Below are positions 1 through 5,652 of a stretch of 7,888 nt of DNA, in pieces. Made by a program: the position numbers and the translations under genes. The notes under the pieces were generated by a model, which worked only from the letters and a program-made list of their open reading frames with translations, made no database searches and had not been told where the DNA came from. The DNA comes from Moraxellaceae bacterium. Its GTDB lineage: Bacteria > Pseudomonadota > Gammaproteobacteria > Pseudomonadales > Ketobacteraceae. Positions within the stretch are counted from its first letter, which is position 1, and each line of letters opens with the position of its first letter. The DNA lies in NCBI GenBank assembly GCA_002402125.1, contig NVVG01000209.1, positions 1-7,888 on the forward strand, read 5' to 3'.

Positions 1-146
1 ATCGAAATACCATAAATTCGTTTGAGGCGTTTACCAATCAGGAAGGTTCTATATGGAGCTTATTTGCTACAGATTCTGGTTTTGAAGGAAAAACAGATAT
101 CTATTTTACTTTTCTTGAGATTAGGGCAAAAGAATTAAGTCAGTAG
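1..146 (+). CDS. 3' end of an unidentified protein gene (partial)
   Basis: A frame is open from base 3 to a TAG at 144-146 and encodes about 47 residues ending in IRAKELSQ. It contains no in-frame ATG, GTG or TTG, so if it is coding it must begin before the window. The visible peptide is mixed polar and aromatic (for example GSIWSLFATDSGFEG), with no membrane segment or motif I recognise. An open stretch this short could arise by chance. The strong hairpin 25 bases after the stop supports a gene end here. Function unknown. Confidence 0.5.
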   Translation, partial: RNTINSFEAFTNQEGSIWSLFATDSGFEGKTDIYFTFLEIRAKELSQ

Positions 147-170
147 CGCTCTATTATGGAGCTCTATGAC

Positions 171-202
171 ACCCACCCTTAAATCAAGTTAGTAGGGTGG
201 GT
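171..202 (+). terminator. Strong hairpin downstream of the partial gene, possible atypical terminator
   Basis: A perfect 9-bp inverted repeat, ACCCACCCT (171-179) and AGGGTGGGT (194-202), is separated by a 14-base loop. It lies 25 bases after the stop at 146 and 20 bases before the -35 box of the next gene, where a terminator would be expected. No T-run follows on either strand, so it is not a canonical rho-independent terminator. It could be a 3'-end stabiliser or a protein-binding dyad. Confidence 0.4.
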
Positions 203-221
203 ACTGATCAGTTAACTATCT

Positions 222-250
222 TTGACATGGAGTCTTTGGTGTCATATAGT
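222..250 (+). promoter_or_regulatory. Sigma-70 promoter of the ArsR-type regulator operon
   Basis: TTGACA (222-227) is a perfect -35 hexamer. A 17-base spacer separates it from TATAGT (245-250), one base from the -10 consensus. The predicted transcription start is base 257 or 258, which is the A of the ATG at 258-260. The operon would then have no 5' leader. An operator-like dyad (246-269) overlaps the -10 and the start. The 8-bp palindrome AGTTAACT (210-217) lies just upstream of the -35 box. Confidence 0.75.
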
Positions 251-269
251 ACACCTTATGGTTAACAGT
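246..269. promoter_or_regulatory. Candidate operator overlapping -10, transcription start and ATG of the ArsR-type gene
   Basis: This 24-base stretch matches 18 of 24 positions of the near-perfect dyad at 1139-1162. The match includes an unbroken 10-base block, TATGGTTAAC (257-266), and the outer ATAGT (246-250). Its own symmetry is imperfect. Its placement across the -10 and start is what an autorepressing ArsR-family protein would be expected to use. That the local regulator binds here is inference. Confidence 0.5.
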
Positions 270-605
270 GAAGAGCAAAAACTCAACCTTATATTTTCGG
301 CATTATCTGACCCCACACGGCGTGCAATGTTACGTAGATTGGGAGATGGTGAAATGTCGGTGGCAGCGCTATCGGAACCTTTTGATATTTCCAAACCTGC
401 AGTGACTAAACATGTAAAAGTATTAGAAAATGCCGGCTTGTTACGAAGGACAGTCAATGGGCGTATACACCACTGCAGAATTCAAGTTTCACCGCTAAAA
501 ACAGCATCAGAATGGATGAGGTTCTATGAAAATTTCTGGAATAAGAAATTTGATGCATTGGACAAATATTTAACGGATACCACGGGTAAGGGTAAAAATA
601 CATGA
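258..605 (+). CDS. ArsR-family winged-helix transcriptional regulator (AHSA1-partner type)
   Basis: The 115-residue protein is a small winged-helix DNA-binding protein and likely a dimeric repressor. DPTRR (18-22) is the family signature after helix 1. SKPAVTKHVKVLENAGL (45-61) is the recognition helix, and the wing follows (LLRRTVNGRIHH). The C-terminal helix with FYENFWNKKFDALDKYL (89-105) is typical of regulators paired with AHSA1 proteins. The CxC-type metal site of arsenic or cadmium sensors is absent, so the ligand is unknown and it is probably not a classical metal sensor. The ATG at 258 is chosen because the family alignment begins here and the promoter maps the transcript start to it. 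A TTG at 222 extends the frame but lies inside the -35 box. There is no clear Shine-Dalgarno sequence, in line with a leaderless mRNA. Its TGA overlaps the next ATG (ATGA), indicating coupled translation. Confidence 0.9.
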   Translation: MVNSEEQKLNLIFSALSDPTRRAMLRRLGDGEMSVAALSEPFDISKPAVTKHVKVLENAGLLRRTVNGRIHHCRIQVSPLKTASEWMRFYENFWNKKFDALDKYLTDTTGKGKNT

Positions 606-1063
606 CTGCGACAACATCAGTAGAATCACTAATTGTTAAACGTGAGTTTACCGCGCCGATAGAGCGTGTGTTTGAAGCATGGACAAATGTCGAAGTGTTA
701 GCCCAATGGTTTGGACCCGAAGGGTTTACAGTTCTGGATGCAAAGAGTGACTTAAAAGTGGGTGGTCAATATGAATGGGTTATTCAGTCGCCAGATAATA
801 ATCAGATCAAACATTTTGGCGAATATGTAGAGATTTCTAAGCCCACCTCTTTGGTGTTTACCTGGGTGTTAGACGATCAGGGTTGTTCTGGTAGTGCGGG
901 TGAGTGCGCAGATACATTGGTTTCTATAGCATTTAAAACGGTAACCAATGGCACAGAAGTTGTTCTTACTCATGAAAAACTACCAAGCGAAAAGTCCTTC
1001 GAAGGGCATCAATTTGGATGGCAAAGCAGTTTTGATTCACTTGCAGCGTTGTTGGCCTCATAA
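602..1063 (+). CDS. SRPBCC/AHSA1-family protein (first copy)
   Basis: The 153-residue protein has the START-like SRPBCC fold of the AHSA1 (activator of Hsp90 ATPase homologue 1) C-terminal-like family. These proteins are usually cytoplasmic with a hydrophobic ligand-binding cavity. Typical blocks are visible: REFTAPIERVFEAWTNVE (14-31), QWFGPEGFT (35-43), LKVGGQYEW (51-59), EISKPTSLVFTW (77-88), VVLTHEKLP (120-128) and HQFGWQSSFDSLAALL (136-151). Length is normal for the family. It is translationally coupled to the ArsR-type gene through a 4-bp overlap, a widespread pairing in bacteria. In that pairing the regulator controls the SRPBCC protein, whose ligand is usually unknown. The bacterial family name does not imply an Hsp90 partner. 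A rho-independent terminator follows its TAA. Confidence 0.9.
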   Translation: MTATTSVESLIVKREFTAPIERVFEAWTNVEVLAQWFGPEGFTVLDAKSDLKVGGQYEWVIQSPDNNQIKHFGEYVEISKPTSLVFTWVLDDQGCSGSAGECADTLVSIAFKTVTNGTEVVLTHEKLPSEKSFEGHQFGWQSSFDSLAALLAS

Positions 1064-1091
1064 AGAATAGATAGATTTTAATAACTGACTC

Positions 1092-1130
1092 GGGCGAAAA
1101 TCTTTGAATATAGAGGTGTCGCCCTTTTTT
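1092..1130 (+). terminator. Rho-independent terminator of the ArsR-SRPBCC operon
   Basis: A 6-bp perfect stem, GGGCGA (1092-1097) and TCGCCC (1119-1124), is followed directly by six T (1125-1130). The 21-base loop can pair further inside (TCTTT near 1101-1105 with AGAGG near 1112-1116). It lies 29 bases after the stop of the first SRPBCC gene. This separates the operon from the next gene, which therefore needs its own promoter. Confidence 0.75.
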
Positions 1131-1138
1131 ATGATTAC

Positions 1139-1162
1139 ATAGTTAGCCATATGGTTAACTAT
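1139..1162. promoter_or_regulatory. Palindromic candidate operator upstream of the second SRPBCC gene
   Basis: The core AGTTAGCCATATGGTTAACT (1141-1160) pairs at 9 of 10 positions. Adding AT on the left and AT on the right gives 11 of 12 pairs over 24 bases, centred between 1150 and 1151. It lies between the upstream terminator and the gene's Shine-Dalgarno site. Possible -10 boxes are CATAGT (1138-1143), equivalent in position to the -10 of the regulator gene, and TATTAT (1160-1165). Neither has a good -35, so the promoter itself is uncertain. It shares 18 of 24 bases with 246-269. Confidence 0.6.
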
Positions 1163-1183
1163 TATCGCTAAGAGGAAATAATC

Positions 1184-1618
1184 ATGTATAGCATTTGTCA
1201 AAAAATCACGATTGAAGCGAGCCCCGGTAAATTATATCAAGCGCTAACGGGTCAAGAGGGGTTATGTGGTTGGTGGACCAAGACCAAAACTATAGGGGAG
1301 GTAGGTTCCATCGCTAGCTTTCTATTTGGCCCTAACGGTGAGCATCAGGTAGATATGAAGATAATAGCGTTAGTGCCTAATGAACAAGTAGTTTGGAAAT
1401 GTGTATCTGGACCATGGGTAGAGACGGGCTTGTTTACCTTTGATATTCGCGAGCATGATCAAGGATGTGTTCTGCGTTTTCAGCATGAGGGTTGGCCTGA
1501 GATGGATGATTTTTTTCAGCACTGTAATGCTAAGTGGGGATTCTTTTTTGTGGTGAGTTTAAAAAGTTACTTGGAAACCGGAGAGGGTCAGCCACATCCA
1601 AAAGATCCGAGTATTTAG
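1184..1618 (+). CDS. SRPBCC-family protein (second copy, CalC/AHSA1-like)
   Basis: The 144-residue protein has the SRPBCC hydrophobic-pocket fold. Visible blocks are ITIEASPGKLYQALTGQEGLCGWWT (8-32), a glycine-bearing turn and strand GSIASFLFGPNG (41-52), LVPNEQVVWKCVSGPW (63-78), the VLRFQHEGWPEMDDFF stretch (95-110) and the C-terminal helix WGFFFVVSLKSYLETGEG (118-135). It is clearly diverged from the first SRPBCC protein, so it is not a recent duplicate. The start is supported by AGAGGAA (1171-1177), 6 bases before the ATG. It stands alone behind a terminator and a palindromic operator that resembles the one at the neighbouring regulator gene, so it is probably part of the same regulon. 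Ligand and activity are unknown. Confidence 0.85.
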   Translation: MYSICQKITIEASPGKLYQALTGQEGLCGWWTKTKTIGEVGSIASFLFGPNGEHQVDMKIIALVPNEQVVWKCVSGPWVETGLFTFDIREHDQGCVLRFQHEGWPEMDDFFQHCNAKWGFFFVVSLKSYLETGEGQPHPKDPSI

Positions 1619-1684
1619 AGAGTAAACAAACGTGTCGCTAGCGAGTGCAGAAACTCAGCAAAGTAGAAAATGTATAGGGGAGGG

Positions 1685-1713
1685 ATTTCTAACCAAACTG
1701 TATGGCTAGAAAT
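1685..1713. repeat. 29-bp interrupted inverted repeat upstream of the truncated hybrid kinase
   Basis: ATTTCTA (1685-1691) pairs with TAGAAAT (1707-1713). Inside a single mismatch, CCA (1693-1695) pairs with TGG (1703-1705), leaving a 7-base centre. Ten of eleven arm positions pair. It lies in the 205-base gap between the second SRPBCC gene and the TTG-start kinase, about 110 bases before the start. No T-run follows, so it is not a standard terminator. An operator or an mRNA-leader hairpin are the remaining readings. No convincing promoter is visible in this gap. Confidence 0.5.
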
Positions 1714-1810
1714 GGTACTAAAGTATGAATTGGTTGGATTTGGGTTGTGTTACCGTCATTTCTGCTGGCAAATTCGTCAGCCGAGTCCGTTGATAGGTAG
1801 TATGAATCTA

Positions 1811-1826
1811 AGAGGTAGCCGATTTG
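1811..1826 (+). promoter_or_regulatory. Shine-Dalgarno site that fixes the TTG start of the truncated hybrid kinase
   Basis: AGAGG (1811-1815) lies 8 bases before TTG (1824-1826). An in-frame TAA at 1809-1811 rules out any earlier start. No in-frame ATG occurs before the first membrane segment. Residues 16-40 from this TTG align with the N-terminus of the paralogous kinase encoded at 3811-5568. The weak start codon suggests low expression. Confidence 0.6.
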
Positions 1827-3044
1827 CACCATATTGATCATGATATTGATCACCATGTTAATCACAATGAGATAAAAAAATCTCAGTTAGACTATGTGTA
1901 TGAGCAATCTGTGGTTGCAGCAACGGGGTATTTACTAGCAGTTTTTGTTACCGCCTATTTGGGGTGGGTTGCGGTAGATGGTGTTACCTCGATGATATGG
2001 CTGATTAGCGTGATGGGTTGCTCTTTTCTTAATGTGCTGTTTTACAGTGTTCTCAGGAAATATGATATACCACAAAAAAGTGAAATTACCCTTTGTATTT
2101 TGTGTACTTCGATAAGCTTGATTTTGTTGGGGGCTGTTTGGTCGGTGGCCGCTTTGGTTTTTATGGGGTCAGCCGTTTCTTTGATAAGTATTACCATAAT
2201 AACCATCATTGTAGTAATGGTTTCTGGTGCTATGCCGCTAATTGGAGCCGTATGGTTGTATTTTGTCGCGTTTTCTATTTCCAGTATGGCTGGGTTGATT
2301 TGGCAATATGTGGAGTTCGGATATGTCGGGGTGGCCTTGGTTTTTGTCGGTTTTTTGATTGCCATGAATGTGGCGGCTTATAAATATAGTCGCATAATCA
2401 CCCGCGCAATTTGCATCGATCAAAGGAATTTAGAATTGGTGACTGAAGTGCAACTATCAAAAAATGCGACAGAGAAGGCTTATGTAGAGAGGTCTTCATT
2501 CTTGGCTGCAGCAAGCCATGATTTGCGTCAACCATTTAATGCGGATGTTAGTGTCGAGTCTGAAATAGATGTAGGGTCGACCTTTACCTTGCGTTGTAAT
2601 CTCGGTGAAAAGAGAGCTGGGCGCTGCTTTGAAGATGTTGCTCTGAATACAAATGCGTCTAGCATGGATCTTACGGTTCTTCTTGTCGATGATGAACCTA
2701 CAGTGCGTTACGCATTAGAACTTATATTGGAGAACTGGGGCTGCAAGATTTTGAGTGCCAATTCAATGAGTGCGGCGTTAGATCAGGTGAGCTCTGATAG
2801 CAATATTGACATAATTGTTTCTGATTATCGGCTTAAAGCTGGAGAAACTGGCATTGATCTAATTAAGAAGGTTCAGGAGGTCGTAGGACGGCGTGTGCCA
2901 TCATTGCTGGTGTCTGGTGATACCAATCCGCAGTTGGTACGAGAGATTAGAGCTCAGCATTATTTTCTGTTGCACAAACCGGTGAAACCCGCACATCTAC
3001 AAAAGGCAATGCGTCAATTGATGGCTCTTAATGGAGGTGTGTGA
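1824..3044 (+). CDS. Membrane hybrid histidine kinase-like protein lacking the kinase core (internal in-frame deletion)
   Basis: The 406-residue protein has a His/Asp-rich N-terminus (HHIDHDIDHHVNH), then about six membrane segments (about 30-50, 55-76, 90-112, 115-135, 137-160, 166-186). A linker helix and an intact H-box follow, SHDLRQP (231-237), with phosphoacceptor His232. The next recognisable block is SEIDVGSTF (246-254), the very end of a HATPase_c domain. The second DHp helix and the N, G1, F and G2 boxes are missing. Against the 585-aa paralog (3811-5568) about 182 residues are absent, with the join near residues 238-243 (about 2535-2552). The frame stays open into a complete receiver domain (about 283-400) with Asp289, Asp290, phosphoacceptor Asp334, SGDT (364-367) and Lys385. 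It should not be able to bind ATP or autophosphorylate. It may be a decaying gene or a membrane-tethered receiver acting as a phosphate sink or partner. An assembly artefact cannot be excluded from one sequence. Confidence 0.8.
   Translation: MHHIDHDIDHHVNHNEIKKSQLDYVYEQSVVAATGYLLAVFVTAYLGWVAVDGVTSMIWLISVMGCSFLNVLFYSVLRKYDIPQKSEITLCILCTSISLILLGAVWSVAALVFMGSAVSLISITIITIIVVMVSGAMPLIGAVWLYFVAFSISSMAGLIWQYVEFGYVGVALVFVGFLIAMNVAAYKYSRIITRAICIDQRNLELVTEVQLSKNATEKAYVERSSFLAAASHDLRQPFNADVSVESEIDVGSTFTLRCNLGEKRAGRCFEDVALNTNASSMDLTVLLVDDEPTVRYALELILENWGCKILSANSMSAALDQVSSDSNIDIIVSDYRLKAGETGIDLIKKVQEVVGRRVPSLLVSGDTNPQLVREIRAQHYFLLHKPVKPAHLQKAMRQLMALNGGV
1831..1854 (+). repeat. 12-bp tandem repeat encoding the His/Asp-rich N-terminus
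   Basis: ATATTGATCATG (1831-1842) is followed by ATATTGATCACC (1843-1854), identical over the first ten bases. It encodes IDHD then IDHH. It accounts for most of the His/Asp cluster in residues 2-14 of the truncated kinase (six His and three Asp). The paralogous kinase has no such cluster. Confidence 0.6.
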
Positions 3045-3051
3045 ACTGTAT

Positions 3052-3720
3052 TTACGAATCGATAATACCCAGGCGGCGGGCTTCGGCTACACAGTGTGAT
3101 CGGTTATCCGCCGCGAGGATTCCCATTAAGCTAGAAATGTGGGTTTTGACTGTGCTAATTGCAATGCCTAAGCTATTGGAAATTTCATCATTGCTATACC
3201 CTTGAGATATGAGATGCAGCATTTCCATTTGACGTGGTCGCAGGTGCTTGAGTACATGACTTTTTTCTTGTAGTGAACTGTTCCTATATATATCTAGAGC
3301 TGTTGTTGTGTCTGGTGTAATAAAGGTATCCCCATGTTCAATACGTTGAAAACATTGCGCGTAAACGGATGTGGTGCTCATTTTACTGATAAAGCCATTC
3401 ACACCTAGCTCTAGTGCCTCATGAACAATCCCAATATTTTCATCTGCGGTTATCAAGATAACTGGAGAGGTAATAAACGCATCATTAAATTTACGTACCA
3501 AATCTAGACCAGTTGCTCCCGGTAGATGATAGTCGAGGAGTATCCAATCTAAGCTGGGGTGTGAGATGGCCGTCTGATATGCATCTTCAACCGTGCAGGC
3601 TCTCTCTAGGCATAGTTTTGGAAAAATATTGCTTAGTATGCTCGCCACACCTTCCATGAAAACTGGGTGGTCGTCTACCAGTAGAATATGGATGTTATCA
3701 CTGTTATGGTCACTGGGCAT
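3052..3720 (-). CDS. NarL/FixJ-family response regulator (receiver + LuxR-type HTH)
   Basis: The 222-residue protein has the normal length and order for this family. The N-terminal receiver carries the acidic pair Asp16/Asp17 (LLVDDHPVF), phosphoacceptor Asp63 (LLDYHLPG), Thr91 (ITADE) and Lys113 (ISK). A LuxR-type DNA-binding domain occupies about 158-218, with LRPRQMEMLHLISQGYSNDEI and the recognition part STVKTHISSLM. It is a cytoplasmic transcription factor expected to be activated by phosphorylation. It is the second gene after the complete hybrid kinase on the same strand (90-base gap), so that kinase is the probable partner. Its stop lies 7 bases from the stop of the truncated kinase on the opposite strand, with no terminator between. 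AGGA about 11 bases before the ATG is a spaced-out Shine-Dalgarno site. Target genes are unknown. Confidence 0.92.
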   Translation of the reverse strand: MPSDHNSDNIHILLVDDHPVFMEGVASILSNIFPKLCLERACTVEDAYQTAISHPSLDWILLDYHLPGATGLDLVRKFNDAFITSPVILITADENIGIVHEALELGVNGFISKMSTTSVYAQCFQRIEHGDTFITPDTTTALDIYRNSSLQEKSHVLKHLRPRQMEMLHLISQGYSNDEISNSLGIAISTVKTHISSLMGILAADNRSHCVAEARRLGIIDS

Positions 3721-3810
3721 AATGAAAAATATCCTGTTTTTACTGCTTCCGTTTAGATGCGTTCTGGAAGGTCATTGGGTGAGATGATTAAATAAATAAA
3801 CGAGTGAATA

Positions 3811-5568
3811 CTAACGTTGATATACCCCATTTGTATTCACCAGTTTATTTATCGTGTTTCTCAATAACGTAGATTTTACTGGCTTATGCAGCAAGTGAAC
3901 CCTTTGCTCTCGAATTTGTGTTATCAGATCTGGTGCTGTATCTCCAGATATAATGATAATCGGTACTTCTCTGTTGAGGGTTCTGTTGATATTTTCGGAG
4001 ACGTCTAATCCGGTTACCCCATCACTTAAACGGTAATCAGAAATAATAAGGTCAGGGTTTTCTGAGGTCGCTTTACAGATGGCTTCAGGCATATTTGATG
4101 CTAATGTTACTTTGCAGCCCCAGTCCTCGACGGTAAGTTTTAACGCATTTAGGATGTCTTGGTTATCATCCACGAGTAGTACGTTTAATTGGAGTTTACC
4201 CTTGTTAACATTTTGTGTTTCGTTGGCATGTATGGGTTCAGCTTCAGCCACAGGTAAATAGATAGAAAAAATGGTACCGACTCCTTCTTCGGAATGGATT
4301 TCTAAGTTTACATGAAGAATGTCGGTTATTCTTTTTACAATAGATAACCCTAAGCCCACACCTTTATGGAAATCTCTCTCATTATTGTCGAGCTGTGTAT
4401 ATTCTTTGAAAATATTGGAGAGTTCTGTTTTCGGAATGCCTATGCCTGTGTCACTGATGGTTAATTTTACGTTGTTGTCTTCTAGCTCTGTTCGAAGGGT
4501 GATTGTTCCTTTCCTTGAGAATTTAACAGCATTGCTTACAAGGTTTCTGATAACTCTATTTAGCAAAATCGAGTCGGTTTTAACATATAGAGGTTGCCAT
4601 TCTTTATTAAAATGTAGCGTTTTCTTCTCTGCAAGGGGAGCGAATTCCTCTGTGATATCATCTAGCATTGTTTCTAAAGGAACTACTGCAATATTTGCCG
4701 TGATCGCTCCAGAATCAAGTTGGGACAATTCCATGAGTGAATTAAATAGGCTGCTAAGGGTGTTCTGCGCTGTTATTGCTTGGCCTATGATGTTCTGGTT
4801 TTGAGGTCCCATGTCGGCAGAGCGGTAATTTAATGATTCTAATAACAACCCTAGTGCCTGTAACGGTTGCCGTAAGTCATGGCTTGCTGCGGCAAGGAAA
4901 CTAGACTTCTCAAAGTTTGCTTTTTCTGCTTCATTTCGCGAAACTGTTACTTTGCTAAGTAATTCTTGGTTTTCCAAATCTATGGTAATACCTTTTAATA
5001 GAGTTTTGTTGTACCTATATGAAATTGAAATGATAACAAGTACAAATATACTAACCAGTGCTGAAGTGTGCGTTAAGCCGAAACTTAGATATTTGTAGAA
5101 AATGGCAATTATTGGTGTTGATATAAAGCCTAAGTAACCTGCTAGGTATGATCCTAGTGTGGGTAAACCTGCGGTAATAAAGCCAAAAACGATAAAAGTT
5201 GTAGCAAGTAACTTGGGAGTGTCAGGACTGTCTAAAAAAAGGAGTGTGGCGGATGCCCAGACCATACCTCCGCAAGTAAGTGATATAAATGTTGCGCGGC
5301 TTTTTAACTTAATTGCGTACGTATCAGTGGCTTCTCCATATCTCTTGAATATATAGTAGAATGACGTGAGGTTTACTATTATCGCTATTACTACACAGCC
5401 ACCCCAAATAAAAGGGGTGCTAGATTGGGTTGTTGTCCATTCGTTCCACACCATAAAGGCCAATGCGAGCAAGTAATAGAAGCCCGTATCTTTTGAGTTC
5501 TCCCTAATGTAGTTCAGTTGAGCATTTTTTATCAAATTATCCAGGTTATAGGTATTCAATCGGGTCAT
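3811..5568 (-). CDS. Membrane hybrid sensor histidine kinase/receiver (complete)
   Basis: The 585-residue protein begins with about six membrane segments (about 27-43, 54-74, 92-112, 120-140, 142-160, 168-185), with no PAS domain and no large periplasmic loop. A linker helix leads into HisKA with SHDLRQPLQALG (229-240) and phosphoacceptor His230. The ATPase domain has the N-box NRVIRNLVSNAVKFS (337-351), the G1 box DTGIGIP (373-379) and the G2 box KGVGLGLSIVKR (402-413). The C-terminal receiver (about 460-577) has Asp467/Asp468, phosphoacceptor Asp511, SGDT (541-544) and Lys562, so all catalytic elements are present. It should autophosphorylate on His230 and pass phosphate to its own receiver and/or the response regulator encoded next. 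No Hpt domain is seen in the window. The signal is unknown. It lies 84 bases after a glycosyltransferase gene on the same strand. No strong Shine-Dalgarno site precedes its ATG. Confidence 0.93.
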   Translation of the reverse strand: MTRLNTYNLDNLIKNAQLNYIRENSKDTGFYYLLALAFMVWNEWTTTQSSTPFIWGGCVVIAIIVNLTSFYYIFKRYGEATDTYAIKLKSRATFISLTCGGMVWASATLLFLDSPDTPKLLATTFIVFGFITAGLPTLGSYLAGYLGFISTPIIAIFYKYLSFGLTHTSALVSIFVLVIISISYRYNKTLLKGITIDLENQELLSKVTVSRNEAEKANFEKSSFLAAASHDLRQPLQALGLLLESLNYRSADMGPQNQNIIGQAITAQNTLSSLFNSLMELSQLDSGAITANIAVVPLETMLDDITEEFAPLAEKKTLHFNKEWQPLYVKTDSILLNRVIRNLVSNAVKFSRKGTITLRTELEDNNVKLTISDTGIGIPKTELSNIFKEYTQLDNNERDFHKGVGLGLSIVKRITDILHVNLEIHSEEGVGTIFSIYLPVAEAEPIHANETQNVNKGKLQLNVLLVDDNQDILNALKLTVEDWGCKVTLASNMPEAICKATSENPDLIISDYRLSDGVTGLDVSENINRTLNREVPIIIISGDTAPDLITQIREQRVHLLHKPVKSTLLRNTINKLVNTNGVYQR

Positions 5569-5591
5569 CGCTTAAATTCTGCTGCGGGGCC

Positions 5592-5642
5592 ATAATTGTA
5601 TCTTTTTTTGACGATTGGTGTCCTATATATTTATAATTGTAT
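5592..5642. repeat. Pair of 10-bp direct repeats in the leader of the hybrid kinase gene
   Basis: ATAATTGTAT occurs at 5592-5601 and again at 5633-5642, 41 bases apart (about four helical turns). Both lie in the 84-base AT-rich gap between the glycosyltransferase stop and the kinase start. On the minus strand the copies read ATACAATTAT. The distal copy overlaps a weak promoter-like stretch (TTAGAC near 5654-5659, then TATAAA/TAAATA about 15-17 bases later). The repeats may be regulator-binding sites, but chance is possible in AT-rich DNA. Confidence 0.35.
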
Positions 5643-5652
5643 ATTTTGCAGT

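Noticed and set aside
222..257. TTG-initiated N-terminal extension of the ArsR-type protein
   Set aside because: The TTG lies within the -35 hexamer, the extra 12 residues (containing WSLWCHIVHL) do not look like this family, and there is no Shine-Dalgarno site.
1635..1644. Palindrome TCGCTAGCGA after the second SRPBCC gene as a terminator
   Set aside because: It has no loop and no following T-run, so it cannot form a normal terminator hairpin.
1824..3044. Frameshift or in-frame stop breaking the truncated kinase
   Set aside because: The frame is continuous and both sides of the join match the paralog in the same frame, so this is an internal deletion rather than a frameshift.
3746..3770. 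CTTCC/GGAAG hairpin between the kinase and response regulator genes as a terminator
   Set aside because: The stem has only 5 bp with a 15-base loop and no T-run; it is too weak to claim separation of the two genes.
4319..4804. 161-codon open frame on the + strand inside the hybrid kinase gene
   Set aside because: It is opposite the well-conserved HisKA/HATPase_c coding sequence, and its product has no recognisable features.
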